A stretch of 64,000 nucleotides of DNA from Spirosoma endbachense (GCF_010233585.1 NZ_CP045997.1:9077487-9141486), one strand, 5' to 3'. Positions 35,059 to 44,061 are shown, numbered from the stretch's first letter. The notes: a model not told the origin generated them from the sequence alone. Made by a program: numbers and translations.

Positions 35059-35835
35059 TTAAAGGTTCCAGTTTTTTAGTTCATCCAACATGCCATATGA
35101 TGTCAGGTCATAATGACAGGGTACAACAGACGTATAGTTCTGAGAAAGAGCATATTCGTCAGTATCTTCGGCATGAGCGTCGAAATTAACGAAATCCCCC
35201 GCCAGCCAGAAATACCGTCGACCGTGTGGGTCGCGCCGTTCATCGAACACTTCCTGCCATTTCGCATTGGCCTGGCGACAGATCCGAATGCCTTTCAAGG
35301 GTTCAGCGGCTTTGGCCGGGAAATTGACATTCAGTGCTGTTCCGCGCTGAAGGCCACGTTCCAGCACCATACGGACAATGCTCAGGATATGCTCATGTGC
35401 ATGCGAAAAATCAGCCTTGCTCGTAAAGTCGCCCAGCGAGAAGCCAATGGCCGGTATCCCTTCGATAGCCGCTTCAATGGCCGCCGACATCGTGCCTGAA
35501 TACAGAATACTGATCGATGAATTACTGCCATGATTGATACCACTGACAACCAGATCGGGCGAGCGGTCTTTCAGAACATGATGTTTGGCCAGCTTAACGC
35601 AGTCGGCCGGAGTGCCCGAACATTCATAGGCCGGAACATCGCCAAAGATATCGGAAGGGTAAAGCCGAATCGGATTAGAAATCGTGATGGCATGCCCCAT
35701 CCCCGACTGAGGGCTGTTCGGGGCAACCACGACCACCGAACCTACTTGTTTCATCAATTCAACGAGTGTCCGAATGCCATGGGATGTGATGCCATCGTCG
35801 TTCGTTATTAAAATCAGGGGCTTTTGCTCGGCCAT
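35059..35835 (-). CDS. surE: 5'/3'-nucleotidase SurE
   Basis: Metal-dependent survival nucleotidase of 258 residues that dephosphorylates nucleoside monophosphates. The N-terminal metal site ITNDDGITSHGI (paired Asp at about 13-14) and the motifs VVVAPNSPQSGMGHAIT and VSGINHGSNSSISILYSGTMSAAIEA (metal-binding Asn, catalytic loop) are complete. Length and order agree with the family. It is upstream of the GH3-like gene on the same strand, with a heptad element on either side. Confidence 0.95.
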   Translation of the reverse strand: MAEQKPLILITNDDGITSHGIRTLVELMKQVGSVVVVAPNSPQSGMGHAITISNPIRLYPSDIFGDVPAYECSGTPADCVKLAKHHVLKDRSPDLVVSGINHGSNSSISILYSGTMSAAIEAAIEGIPAIGFSLGDFTSKADFSHAHEHILSIVRMVLERGLQRGTALNVNFPAKAAEPLKGIRICRQANAKWQEVFDERRDPHGRRYFWLAGDFVNFDAHAEDTDEYALSQNYTSVVPCHYDLTSYGMLDELKNWNL

Positions 35836-35840
35836 AAAAA

Positions 35841-35930
35841 GTCAATAGTCATCAGTCGTCAGTCAATAAATGATTGTTGAAGCAGGATACTCGTTGCCTG
35901 CAACGGATGCCTATTGGCTGACTTACTATA
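35841..35930. repeat. Period-7 repeat element (H3)
   Basis: Four heptads GTCAATA, GTCATCA, GTCGTCA, GTCAATA occupy 35841-35868. At about 35911-35927 TATTGGC and TGACTTA form an imperfect inverted partner. It begins 5 bp upstream of the surE ATG and lies between surE and the divergent GNAT gene. TATATTTG at 35927-35934 overlaps its end and could be a -7 promoter element for the GNAT gene. Confidence 0.6.
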
Positions 35931-35962
35931 TTTGTTGCAAAACTACGTAAATACGACTGAAC

Positions 35963-36514
35963 GTGCCGTTTAAACTTCGTACTGCTACTTCCGCCGACAT
36001 TCCGGCTATTATCCGGCTGCAAGAGCAAATCTGGGAACCGACCTACCGACCTATTTTATCATCGGAGCAAATCGAGTATATGTTTATGACAATATATGCA
36101 CCTGAAGCGCTTCTGGAACAGATGACTACGCTTGGTCATACGTTTGTGTTGCTCGAAACCGAGAGCGATCAGCAACCGACAGAATTGAAAGGATTTGCCG
36201 CTTTTGCGCCTTATGGACCAGATAATAAGATATTCAAACTGCATAAAATTTATGTTTTACCCGCTCAGCAGGGGAGTGGTTTTGGAAAAACGCTGATGAC
36301 GGAGGTTGAAACCCGATGCCAGTCGTTAGGCGGAGAAGAGCTTCTGCTGAACGTAAATCGGTATAACAAGGCCCGAACGTTCTACGAAAAACAGGGATTT
36401 CGGGTATTGTATGAGGAGGATATTGCTATTGGGCCCTATTGGATGAATGATTATGTAATGAGCAAACCTTTGGGCATACAGTCGGCCAGTAACCTCGTTT
36501 CAAATGATGTCTGA
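35963..36514 (+). CDS. GNAT-family N-acetyltransferase
   Basis: Acetyl-CoA-dependent acyltransferase of 183 residues. It starts with GTG at 35963, immediately before the domain (PFKLRTATSADIPAIIRLQEQIW). The acetyl-CoA site is in LHKIYVLPAQQGSGFGKTLMTEV (Q-x-x-G-x-G variant QQGSGFG), followed by LLLNVNRYNKARTFYEKQGFRV. The acceptor substrate is unknown. The last codons overlap the start of the glycosyltransferase gene by 11 bp, indicating translational coupling. Confidence 0.85.
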   Translation: MPFKLRTATSADIPAIIRLQEQIWEPTYRPILSSEQIEYMFMTIYAPEALLEQMTTLGHTFVLLETESDQQPTELKGFAAFAPYGPDNKIFKLHKIYVLPAQQGSGFGKTLMTEVETRCQSLGGEELLLNVNRYNKARTFYEKQGFRVLYEEDIAIGPYWMNDYVMSKPLGIQSASNLVSNDV

Positions 36515-37460
36515 TACACTGGTTTCGGTTGTTGTGCCGCTTTACAACGAAGCCGATAATGTTCGACCGTTGCTGGAACGCATCCGTGAAGCACTCTCGA
36601 CACTACGCTACGAATTGATTCTGGTCGATGATGGCTCCAGAGATGCTACCGTAACGATTGTTCGGCAGTTTGCTGATAATCGAACGAAATTGATCGTACT
36701 GGCCCGGAATTATGGACAAACCACCGCCCTGGCCGCTGGTATCGAAGCCGCAACGGGCGAATATGTCGTGACGCTGGACGGTGATCTGCAAAATGATCCG
36801 GCCGATATTCCGGGTATGCTTAAACTGGCGCAGACAGAAAATTGGGATGTAGTAGCCGGTAATCGGGCCAATCGCCAGGATGGATTCCTGCTTCGTAAAA
36901 TACCCAGCCGCATTGCCAATGCGTTGATTCGCCGGATGACGGGCGTTTACCTGCAGGATTATGGCTGTACGCTCAAAATTTTCCGGCGCGAAGTAGCGCA
37001 GAAATTAGGTCTTTATGGCGAACTGCACCGCTTCATACCCGTACTGGCGGCAATGCAGGGAAGCCGAATGACACAAATAGATGTACGGCATCATCCACGG
37101 ATTCATGGCGTTTCTAAATACGGATTGGGTCGAATCGGGCCCGTGTTGAATGACTTACTGGTTGTGCTGTTTTTACAGCGTTATTTCCGTCGGCCGATGC
37201 GTCTGTTTGGGCCAGTAGCTGCCCTTTCTCTTCTATTAGGGGTAGGAGTAAGCCTGTTTTTGCTGGTGCAGAAACTGATTGGTGAGATAAGCAATCTGGC
37301 CGGGTGGCTCATACTGATTGCCGTACTGCTGCTGGGTGGACTCAATTTACTGGCCTTTGGCTTTATTGCCGAGACGCAGATGCGGACCTACTTTGAGGCT
37401 GGCCATAAACCGACGTATCGAATTCGGGAAGTGATTCAGGGGAAGATCTGTGCCGAATAA
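36504..37460 (+). CDS. Membrane glycosyltransferase family 2 (dolichol-phosphate-mannose-synthase/ArnC-like)
   Basis: GT2 enzyme of 318 residues, likely transferring a sugar to a polyprenyl phosphate. The GT-A domain contains VSVVVPLYNEADNVRPLL, ILVDDGSRDAT, and the metal-binding DGDLQNDPADIP, with NRANRQDGFLLRKIPSRIANALI after it. Two C-terminal helices (about 230-252 and 262-290) anchor it in the membrane. That is the layout of DPM1/GtrB/ArnC-type enzymes. The gene overlaps the preceding GNAT gene. Sugar and acceptor are not identifiable. Confidence 0.9.
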   Translation: MMSDTLVSVVVPLYNEADNVRPLLERIREALSTLRYELILVDDGSRDATVTIVRQFADNRTKLIVLARNYGQTTALAAGIEAATGEYVVTLDGDLQNDPADIPGMLKLAQTENWDVVAGNRANRQDGFLLRKIPSRIANALIRRMTGVYLQDYGCTLKIFRREVAQKLGLYGELHRFIPVLAAMQGSRMTQIDVRHHPRIHGVSKYGLGRIGPVLNDLLVVLFLQRYFRRPMRLFGPVAALSLLLGVGVSLFLLVQKLIGEISNLAGWLILIAVLLLGGLNLLAFGFIAETQMRTYFEAGHKPTYRIREVIQGKICAE

Positions 37461-37703
37461 GCGTTGCGGTTTCCCAGTCCTTTCTTGAAGGCGTTATAAA
37501 ATTTCGTGCTGCTCAGGGAAGTTAGATAACCACTCGTTTATGACAACAGACGACGCTGACAATACGATCCTGACACAGAACCAGTCGTTGTGGTCGGGTA
37601 AGAGTCTAGGTTAAATCTTGACGGTTGGATCTTTCTGGCTACCAATGGTTCGTCGTATCCAGTCTTAACAGGATCATTGATCTAAATAAAAGCGGCTCCG
37701 TAG

Positions 37704-38684
37704 TTAGTCAGCCTGAATAGACACCTCAACCCGTTGCCCCCGCCGACTTACGTAGCCCTGCATCGGCGAATAGCTTTGGGTTTGCTTCCCGTAATAGCCA
37801 GTACCGTCGTATGCCCGTAAATTAGGATCTTTTTTGCAGTCGTCAGTACAGGTGCCACCGTGTTCGTCTCCGCAGTTTTCGCAGAGGGTAATGTGGTTGT
37901 TGCAGGATGGACTGGCGCAGTTAATCATCCGGCTTGTTGCGGTGCCGCACCGGAAACAGGTCGATACGATGGCCGGGTTGACCTGGTTTACGGGCACCGT
38001 GACGCGGTTGTCGAAAACATAACACTGACCATCGAAATCCTCGCCCCCCGCTTCCATACCGTATTTGATAATGCCGCCATGAAGCTGGTAAACATTGTCA
38101 AAACCTTGTGACAGAAGATAGGCCGACGCTTTTTCGCACTTGATGCCACCCGTGCAATAGGTAATGATTTTCTTGTTCGAGCCTTTCAGGTGTTCAATTT
38201 CCTGAATATGATCCGGCAATTCGCGCAGATTTTCCATGTCGAACGTAACAGCCCCCTTGAACTTGCCGACCGCATGTTCGTAATTGGAGCGCATATCGAT
38301 CAGCACGACATCGGGGTCATTTTTTAACTTTTTAAATTCATCCGGCTCCAGGTGAATACCGGTCTGCCGAATCGGATCGACGGGGAGTTCGGAATGAACG
38401 ATCTCATTCTTGACCCGAACGTGCAGTTTCTGAAAGGTATGCCCATCGGCTTCATCGATCTTAAACTCAATACCCGAAAAGCGCGGATCGGCGTGCAGAG
38501 CGGCCATATAGGCCTCGCAATCAGCGGCTAATCCCGATACTGTACCATTCAGCCCTTCCGGAGCCACAATCACACGCCCAAGCAGGTTCAACTGAAGGCA
38601 CAGCAAATGATGCTCCTCGCGATATTGTACCGGATTTTGGATGGGTGAATAGATATAGTATAAAAGAACGCGATATGGTTTCAT
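37704..38684 (-). CDS. trhO: tRNA uridine(34) hydroxylase TrhO (rhodanese domain)
   Basis: Family known from YceA/TrhO, which hydroxylates U34 of certain tRNAs. The ATG at 38684 (MKPYRVLLYYIYSPI) fits the family start; an upstream ATG at 38726 would add 14 residues. The product has 326 residues: an N-terminal ferredoxin-like domain with VIVAPEGLNGTVSG, a rhodanese domain (about 120-225) with active-site Cys in CTGGIKCEKA and DMRSNYEHAVGKF, and a C-terminal Cys-rich zinc-binding region (CFRCG, CASPSCNNHITLCENCGDEHGGTC). Confidence 0.9.
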   Translation of the reverse strand: MKPYRVLLYYIYSPIQNPVQYREEHHLLCLQLNLLGRVIVAPEGLNGTVSGLAADCEAYMAALHADPRFSGIEFKIDEADGHTFQKLHVRVKNEIVHSELPVDPIRQTGIHLEPDEFKKLKNDPDVVLIDMRSNYEHAVGKFKGAVTFDMENLRELPDHIQEIEHLKGSNKKIITYCTGGIKCEKASAYLLSQGFDNVYQLHGGIIKYGMEAGGEDFDGQCYVFDNRVTVPVNQVNPAIVSTCFRCGTATSRMINCASPSCNNHITLCENCGDEHGGTCTDDCKKDPNLRAYDGTGYYGKQTQSYSPMQGYVSRRGQRVEVSIQAD

Positions 38685-38943
38685 GATCAATAAGAGAAAT
38701 CGGACTGCCGAAGCGGAGCGAATCAATGAATTTACAACGATTCGGCCCTGTTCGCTGACTCAGAAATTTTCTGCAAAAATAAACCCATTTTGGTTAAGTT
38801 CGTTCCATTAGAAGGCGTAAGAGGAGGAGAGTCAGGATGAACAGGGAAAGAAACCAATAAAATCGGGCCTGCCTGTACCTGCGCTATTGTTCTTGATTTC
38901 TCATTTCAGAAATGCCATTCGTGCTCTAAACTATCAGCCTTTT

Positions 38944-39579
38944 ATGCACATTGCGATAACCGGAAATATCGGAGCTGGCAAAACAACCCTCGCCGGGCTA
39001 TTGGCCAGTCATTACGGCTGGGAGGTTCTATACGAAGCAGTCGAGGGCAATCCGTATCTGGCCGATTTTTACGAAGATATGCCGCGCTGGGCTTTTAACC
39101 TTCAGATCTATTTTCTCAATAGCCGCTTTGCGCAGATGCGACGGGTGCTAACGGTTGCCGAACAGGGTCATACGTCAATTATTCAGGACCGAACTATTTA
39201 CGAGGATGCTGCCATCTTCGCTCGTAATTTATACAAGCTGGGCACCATGAGCGAGCGCGACTACCAGACGTATCGGAACCTGTTTGAAAACATGATGAGT
39301 ATGGTTCGTCCACCCGATCTGATGATTTACCTACGGGCCGATTTACCTAAACTCCGCAAACAGATACAGAAACGAGGCCGGGCTTTCGAAAAGGCTATCA
39401 GTGATGACTATCTGGCAAGTCTGAATCAGCTCTATGAGGAGTTTGTAGCATCGTATCAAATTGGAGATTTATTGATCGTTGATGTTAACCAGCTGGATTA
39501 TATGGAGGAACCAGCCGATTTTGCCGAAATCGTCCATCGAATTGATCATTGGTTACTGCGCACGACAGTCCGTCCGTGA
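38944..39579 (+). CDS. Deoxynucleoside kinase
   Basis: Phosphorylates deoxynucleosides in nucleotide salvage. The ATG at 38944 starts directly at the fold (MHIAITGNIGAGKTTLAGLL), giving 211 residues; 19 residues from 38887 would have no counterpart. The P-loop is GNIGAGKTT (7-15). The substrate-binding segment YEAVEGNPYLADFYEDMPRWAFNLQIYFL, the DRS-like motif QDRTIYEDAAIFA and the lid region KRGRAFEKAISDDYL match the dNK/dGK-dAK group. Base preference is not decided here. A bidirectional terminator follows. Confidence 0.9.
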   Translation: MHIAITGNIGAGKTTLAGLLASHYGWEVLYEAVEGNPYLADFYEDMPRWAFNLQIYFLNSRFAQMRRVLTVAEQGHTSIIQDRTIYEDAAIFARNLYKLGTMSERDYQTYRNLFENMMSMVRPPDLMIYLRADLPKLRKQIQKRGRAFEKAISDDYLASLNQLYEEFVASYQIGDLLIVDVNQLDYMEEPADFAEIVHRIDHWLLRTTVRP

Positions 39580-39631
39580 TTCTTTGAATTAAATCCACGG
39601 ACTATTCCAAACGACTCCGATATATACCAAC

Positions 39632-39672
39632 AAAAAGAGGGGCACCCAGATGAACCAGGTGCCCCCGTTTTT
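39632..39672. terminator. Bidirectional intrinsic terminator
   Basis: GGGGCACC (39639-39646) pairs with GGTGCCCC (39658-39665), 8 perfect G-C-rich pairs with an 11-nt loop, flanked by AAAAA on the left and TTTTT (39668-39672) on the right. It lies between the convergent deoxynucleoside kinase and PI-PLC-like genes and can serve both. Confidence 0.85.
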
Positions 39673-39703
39673 GTTAGACAATCAGGTGTGAAACCGCTTC
39701 TCG

Positions 39704-40621
39704 TTATTCGGTGTCTTTAGACAAGAGCCGGATCAGTTGCTGGGATGCTTCAGTGACCTGGCGCTGGCTGACCACCTGGTAGCTGTTTCGCTGGGCGAAA
39801 GGAGCATCGTTACTGACTTCGGCCCAACTGTAATTACTCACCTTATCGGTGGCAATCAGCGAAGCACCAGCTGCCTGAGCATTGTTCCAGAGGTCCTCAC
39901 CATTGGCGATATAGACCCGAACCAGCAGGTTTTTGGCTGCATAGGCCGGAATGCTTTGGGCCCATTTATCGTGATCGTCCGAGTAAATGTGCATGTTGAT
40001 GACAACCCGCGAGCCGGTTGTTGGTACATCAGGATTGGATTCATCGTCGGGGCGATCCATATCGGCAAAGCACAGACATCCCTGCTGGTTTGTATTGGCG
40101 TAATATGATTTCCAGTCTTCATTTCCGCTCAGGCAGAAAATAAACCGGTTCCGCATATCGCCCAGGGTGGGCCAGCCCGTCAATTCAACATTTTCGCAAA
40201 GCGATCTGGATTTACTGGTATAGAGTAAAATGGGGTTAAAAATCAAACTTGTCCGGAAATAGCTGGTCAGGTATCCATCAATCTGACCGGGAAATGTGGT
40301 TTTGTCGCCGTTGGAGCTTTTAATGTCGAGTGTTACCCAAACCGGATCGTGGTCCGGATTTGTATCGTGCCAGCTTAGTAGAGAGGCCAGGTACGTAGAC
40401 AGGTCTGGCCCACCACCTCCCGAATGGCTAACCGTGAACAAGCCCGTTCCTGGATCGTCGGAGTGCCGCCAGATATCGAGCTCAACACCGCGACACCCAC
40501 AGTTATAGGGTTTGTCGGGATGAAAAACCAGTTGATCATACAGCGACTCATCGCGATCGTAGGAGTTATGCGATCCTTTGAAAGTTACTGATTGATAGGG
40601 GAGGTTCTGATAGTTACTCAT
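39704..40621 (-). CDS. PI-PLC-like phosphodiesterase (Ca2+-dependent PLC-C1 type)
   Basis: TIM-barrel phosphodiesterase of 305 residues without a signal peptide. The first catalytic His18 is in FKGSHNSYDRD, the acidic pair in GCRGVELDIWRH, and the second His66 in FTVSHSGGGG; VTLDIKSSNGDKTTF supplies a further conserved segment. These are the landmarks of the actinobacterial-type Ca2+-dependent PI-PLC family. Cytoplasmic location is odd for a lipase; it may act on another phosphodiester, or reach the surface by a route not visible here. A small hydrophobic peptide frame lies just upstream of it. Confidence 0.75.
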   Translation of the reverse strand: MSNYQNLPYQSVTFKGSHNSYDRDESLYDQLVFHPDKPYNCGCRGVELDIWRHSDDPGTGLFTVSHSGGGGPDLSTYLASLLSWHDTNPDHDPVWVTLDIKSSNGDKTTFPGQIDGYLTSYFRTSLIFNPILLYTSKSRSLCENVELTGWPTLGDMRNRFIFCLSGNEDWKSYYANTNQQGCLCFADMDRPDDESNPDVPTTGSRVVINMHIYSDDHDKWAQSIPAYAAKNLLVRVYIANGEDLWNNAQAAGASLIATDKVSNYSWAEVSNDAPFAQRNSYQVVSQRQVTEASQQLIRLLSKDTE

Positions 40622-40990
40622 AAAAAGTAAAAAAGAAGAAGGTAACTACGGAAAAAGAAAGTATGCCTGAATGGCATTTAGCAGCATCATGACAACTAAA
40701 AATAACGTGGCCAGAATGGTTATAAGCGATAACTTTCTCATAAGTAAGATTGACAATAACTGGGTGGTAAAAGCGGAATGCCGCATAGAAAAGGCCATTC
40801 CGACGGGCTGACAGGCTTGTCGCTTTTCGAACAACAGATGTCATAATCATGAATGTGGCCAGGTTAAACAGGTTGGCAGCACCACTACAGGTAACAGCGA
40901 TGCTGCCAGGTTATCAAAGCAAAATGATTCGATCCGAGTAGGGGAAAGAAATAATTTCCCTGAAAACAGGGCTGCCTATGCCGACCTCAT
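40622..40990. other. 369-bp intergenic region
   Basis: Contains a possible 31-residue membrane peptide (40646-40741) and otherwise no coding signal. TAGGGG occurs at about 40939 but lacks the TGTC element at the required spacing, so it is not counted as an ECF promoter. Flanking genes are both on the minus strand. Confidence 0.45.
40646..40741 (-). CDS. Possible 31-residue single-pass membrane peptide
   Basis: ATG at 40739-40741 opens a short frame whose product is MRKLSLITILATLFLVVMML plus a short tail: one basic N-terminus and one hydrophobic helix. The same frame extends upstream to 40834, but that part is not membrane-like. Small membrane peptides of this type are common and often missed, yet chance cannot be excluded. 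Confidence 0.3.
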   Translation of the reverse strand: MRKLSLITILATLFLVVMMLLNAIQAYFLFP

Positions 40991-41776
40991 TTAGAAGATC
41001 GTATTCGGAACGGCTTCAAGTAGTTGCTCCTTAAGCTGAACATCCTGATCGATATTGCTATGACGAGTGATTATGATACCCACGTTGTAATACCCGGCAT
41101 TATCGTCGAATCGCTCATCGAAAGCCAGAATGTTAATAGCTCCCCGACCAGGTTTACCCGAGGTTGCACTCATCCGGCCGTTGTTTGGGCTAGTGGGGTC
41201 ATTCGTGTCATTCACCACGGGGCATGGGAAAAACGCATTCACGTTCTTGGTATCGTCGCTGTAATATTTGTAGAGTCTGCCCTCATTTTTTGTGTCACCC
41301 GTCAGGTGATAATCATCGGTAGCGTAGATAGCTCCGCTCGATTCGGGCATGCAAACAATCAGGCCACCTTCGTTTTTTGCATAGTCTCCGGTGCCGGGGT
41401 CCAGGCCGTAGGCAGTCCGACGGGCCGTTCCTAACTCATCAGGAATGGCATCGATAATGGCCTCAACCCCAGCCGTAAAACCAGCGACCAGTGGGGCCAT
41501 TTCAGGTTCGGCCAGCACCACGGCGCCACCCGCTACGACATTGATAATGCCCACGATCCCCTTAATGGGTTCCATACTCACTTTGTCGAAAGAGGCAATG
41601 CCAGCGGTGTTATACACCTCGATTTCGTCACCTTCCAGCACATTGTCGATGACGATGCCTTTGTCATCATTGGCCGGAATAGAAGCCCAGACAAGATAGT
41701 ACTGGATAGGACCTTGATCGCCAGCCTCATCGGGTAGCGTTACTGTAGGATTGAATGTTACTGCTTCGAGAACCAT
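40991..41776 (-). CDS. Hypothetical protein
   Basis: Acidic protein of 261 residues not recognised. There is no signal peptide. An N-terminal strand-rich part (about 5-55: FNPTVTLPDEAGDQGPIQYYLVWASIPANDDKGIVIDNV) looks like a beta-sandwich segment; residues 70-110 hold a Gly/Ala-rich hydrophobic hairpin (VGIINVVAGGAVVLAEPEMAPLVAGF) and the rest is Asp/Asn/Gly-rich loops around short strands. Codon use matches the neighbours. It sits between the PI-PLC-like gene and a divergent hypothetical gene, so a link to that enzyme is possible but unproven. Confidence 0.55.
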   Translation of the reverse strand: MVLEAVTFNPTVTLPDEAGDQGPIQYYLVWASIPANDDKGIVIDNVLEGDEIEVYNTAGIASFDKVSMEPIKGIVGIINVVAGGAVVLAEPEMAPLVAGFTAGVEAIIDAIPDELGTARRTAYGLDPGTGDYAKNEGGLIVCMPESSGAIYATDDYHLTGDTKNEGRLYKYYSDDTKNVNAFFPCPVVNDTNDPTSPNNGRMSATSGKPGRGAINILAFDERFDDNAGYYNVGIIITRHSNIDQDVQLKEQLLEAVPNTIF

Positions 41777-42009
41777 GGGGTTATTTGTTTAGAAATGGAT
41801 TAAAAAAGGAGAAATTGTCGATGCAAAAGTGTATGATTTGCCAAATCTGTAAATAAGCAAAACCACCCGATCGCCTAAACAGGTAGTTCACTGGGCAGCA
41901 GCCAGGCTTTTCTGCCTGTTTTATGAAAACGGGTAGTTTTACGGATGTGTGGTCTTCCCCAATTGCATTGTTTTGCGCTTAACTCAAATCAGTTAACTCT
42001 ACAGCTTAA

Positions 42010-42471
42010 ATGACTACCGAATCAAAACAAGATGAATGGGTGCCTTTTTCTGTCCCTCTCGAAACCGCCCAATCCTGGATTTCCAACTGGATTGATGCCA
42101 ATCCGGAGGGTAAACAGCTCAGTCCGACCGAAATGCGGGCGTTTGTGGTTCGTCGGGCCGACTTTGTGGAGCTGCTAAAACAGGATGATACCGAATTTAT
42201 TCGCATGTACATAGGCCGTAAAGAAGATCTAAAGGAAGGACGACTGCGCCCCTGTCTCTTGCTGGTATCGGCAGCGCATCAGAAAGACATCGATCCGACA
42301 GGATCCGACCCCGACATGATTGTGGATTTAGTAGGTCCGATGGTTATCAATACCGGTAATGAGGCAATAGAGGAGACCTATAACGTATTTGATTTCTCGC
42401 ACGGTTGTCCGCCTTATTGTGACCCCGAAAGTCCATTGTTCATCGGCCCTGCTGACGAAAACTGCGGCTAG
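42010..42471 (+). CDS. Hypothetical protein
   Basis: Protein of 153 residues, acidic, no signal peptide, not recognised. The first 75 residues are predicted helical (ETAQSWISNWIDANPEGKQLSPTEMRAFVVRRADFVELLKQ), followed by strands around RMYIGRKEDLKEGRLRPCLLLVSAAHQ. The C-terminus is unusual: HGCPPYCDPESPLF and a terminal ADENCG provide three cysteines spaced C-x3-C and a final one, possibly metal-binding. It is divergent from the 40991-41776 gene, 233 bp away, whose own product is also uncharacterised. Confidence 0.55.
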   Translation: MTTESKQDEWVPFSVPLETAQSWISNWIDANPEGKQLSPTEMRAFVVRRADFVELLKQDDTEFIRMYIGRKEDLKEGRLRPCLLLVSAAHQKDIDPTGSDPDMIVDLVGPMVINTGNEAIEETYNVFDFSHGCPPYCDPESPLFIGPADENCG

Positions 42472-42631
42472 GTTGCTTCAGAATGAAGCCAGACAAAAGG
42501 CAGTTATTCGGTAGAAACCCGAGCGAAGGGGCGTGATTAAACGACGGAGTTGATTGATTCATGGCTCCTCCCGACAGTTGGGAATCGATAAGAAAAGACA
42601 ATACGCTAACCCGTCAACAACTAAGAACCGC

Positions 42632-43282
42632 ATGCAGGATTTTTTTCTATGGATAGGTGACAACGGGACCTGGTTTCTCCTCGTTTCAGTGGCCGTGGTA
42701 CTGATTCGAATAGCTTACCTGACAGGCTACCTGAGGTACGTGGCCCTATTTGTGGCACTAGCCGCATTGGGCGAGGCCGTTTCTTACATTACGTCCTATC
42801 TGAATGTTCCTAACCTCTACATTCTGCATCTTTACACGATCCTGGAATTCAACATCATTGCCCTGTTTTATTTTGCTTTTTTCGGTACTTTTTACCCCCG
42901 CCCGTTAGTGCCGGGCATTATGGTAGGTTTTACCGTTCTGGCCATCCTGAATAGCCTGTTTCTTCAGCCACTTAATGGCTACAACACCTACGCACGTGGC
43001 CTTGAGGGCCTGCTGGTTATTGCACTGGCAGTGCTTTGTTTTTATAAAATGCTGACCGAATTAACCGAAAAGCGCATTGACAGGCATCCTGTCTTCTGGA
43101 TCAACACAGGCTTCCTGCTCTATTTTGCCGGAAGCCTGTTTTTTTTAATTCTGAGCAATGCGCTGCTGAGCAACTCAAATCGAACGCTTATATTGACTGT
43201 TTTCGGACTTCATGCGCTCCTGATGGTCCTGATGCATCTGTTAATTAGCGTTGGTTTATGGTTCAGTCCCAGACTTCGATAG
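42632..43282 (+). CDS. Uncharacterised multi-pass membrane protein upstream of a NarL-type pair
   Basis: Protein of 216 residues with about seven predicted transmembrane helices, for example WFLLVSVAVVLIRIAYL, YILHLYTILEFNIIALFYFAFFG, LEGLLVIALAVLCFYKML, WINTGFLLYFAGSLFFLIL and LTVFGLHALLMVLMHLLISVGLW. The ATG at 42632 (MQDFFLWIGDNGTWF) is chosen; the upstream extension from 42554 is polar and unlikely. Its last 25 bp overlap the histidine kinase gene, so kinase and membrane protein are probably translated together. It could be the sensory input for that kinase; this is inference from context. Confidence 0.7.
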   Translation: MQDFFLWIGDNGTWFLLVSVAVVLIRIAYLTGYLRYVALFVALAALGEAVSYITSYLNVPNLYILHLYTILEFNIIALFYFAFFGTFYPRPLVPGIMVGFTVLAILNSLFLQPLNGYNTYARGLEGLLVIALAVLCFYKMLTELTEKRIDRHPVFWINTGFLLYFAGSLFFLILSNALLSNSNRTLILTVFGLHALLMVLMHLLISVGLWFSPRLR

Positions 43283-44061
43283 ACATTTATGTTCTTGTTT
43301 TTGGAGGAGCATTGGCACTTTCACTACTGGTTGCCGGGATCGTTGGTTTTCTGCTTTTTTATCAGAAACGGCTCGCTGACCAGGCATTAATGCTTAAAGA
43401 AATGGAATTAAACTACCAGCAGGATGTAGTGTACCGCACACTCGATGCGGTGGAGGACGAGCGTAAGCGCGTTGCCCGCGACCTTCACGATGAGGTGGGA
43501 GCCGCTCTTTCGGCAATGCGCCTGCTGGTTGGGCAATTGGCTCACAAAAGCCAGAATAACACCGAAACCGACGATCTGACAATCCGGTTCAAGGTTGTAA
43601 TTGACAACACCATCGATAGCGTCCGGCGAATTTCCAACGATCTGCTGCCCCAGGGACTTGAAGAACTTGGGCTAACCTATGCACTTGAAGGCTTGTGCGA
43701 AAGTGCGATGGATATAGCCGACGTCAACGTTGAACTCACTGTTGAGCATGAGATCACGTTGCCTACCCGGACAAATCTGATTGTTTACCGATTGGTGCAG
43801 GAGTTGCTCAACAACGCCCTCAAACATGCCGATGCCAGCGATATCCGGTTACAGTTGCGCCAGCGTGATAATCGGCTGGAACTACTTTACGCTGATGATG
43901 GGAAAGGGTTTGATTATGCCCAGGCTTATCAGCAACGTAGCCTTGGTTTGAAAAATATTGAAACCCGCGCCCAGATGCTCAACGGAACGGTTTCGTTCGA
44001 GACTCAGCCGGGTCAGGGCCTACGCGTAACGGCCAGCATTCCCCTAACTACTAACTTATGA
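43258..44061 (+). CDS. Sensor histidine kinase, NarX/DesK-like (HisKA_3)
   Basis: Kinase of 267 residues with one N-terminal transmembrane helix (about 10-35). The dimerisation/phosphoacceptor helix reads RVARDLHDEVGAALSAMRLL with His77, typical of HisKA_3. The ATPase domain shows LVQELLNNALKHADASDI (N box), ADDGKGFDYAQA and SLGLKNIETRAQMLNGTVSFET. There is no dedicated extracytoplasmic domain, so input may come from the preceding membrane protein. Its stop overlaps the start of the response regulator gene (ATGA), its evident partner. Confidence 0.92.
   Translation: MVQSQTSIDIYVLVFGGALALSLLVAGIVGFLLFYQKRLADQALMLKEMELNYQQDVVYRTLDAVEDERKRVARDLHDEVGAALSAMRLLVGQLAHKSQNNTETDDLTIRFKVVIDNTIDSVRRISNDLLPQGLEELGLTYALEGLCESAMDIADVNVELTVEHEITLPTRTNLIVYRLVQELLNNALKHADASDIRLQLRQRDNRLELLYADDGKGFDYAQAYQQRSLGLKNIETRAQMLNGTVSFETQPGQGLRVTASIPLTTNL

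Noticed and set aside
40939..40964. TAGGGG between the PI-PLC-like and hypothetical genes
   Set aside because: No TGTC at 16-bp spacing and orientation does not face a gene.
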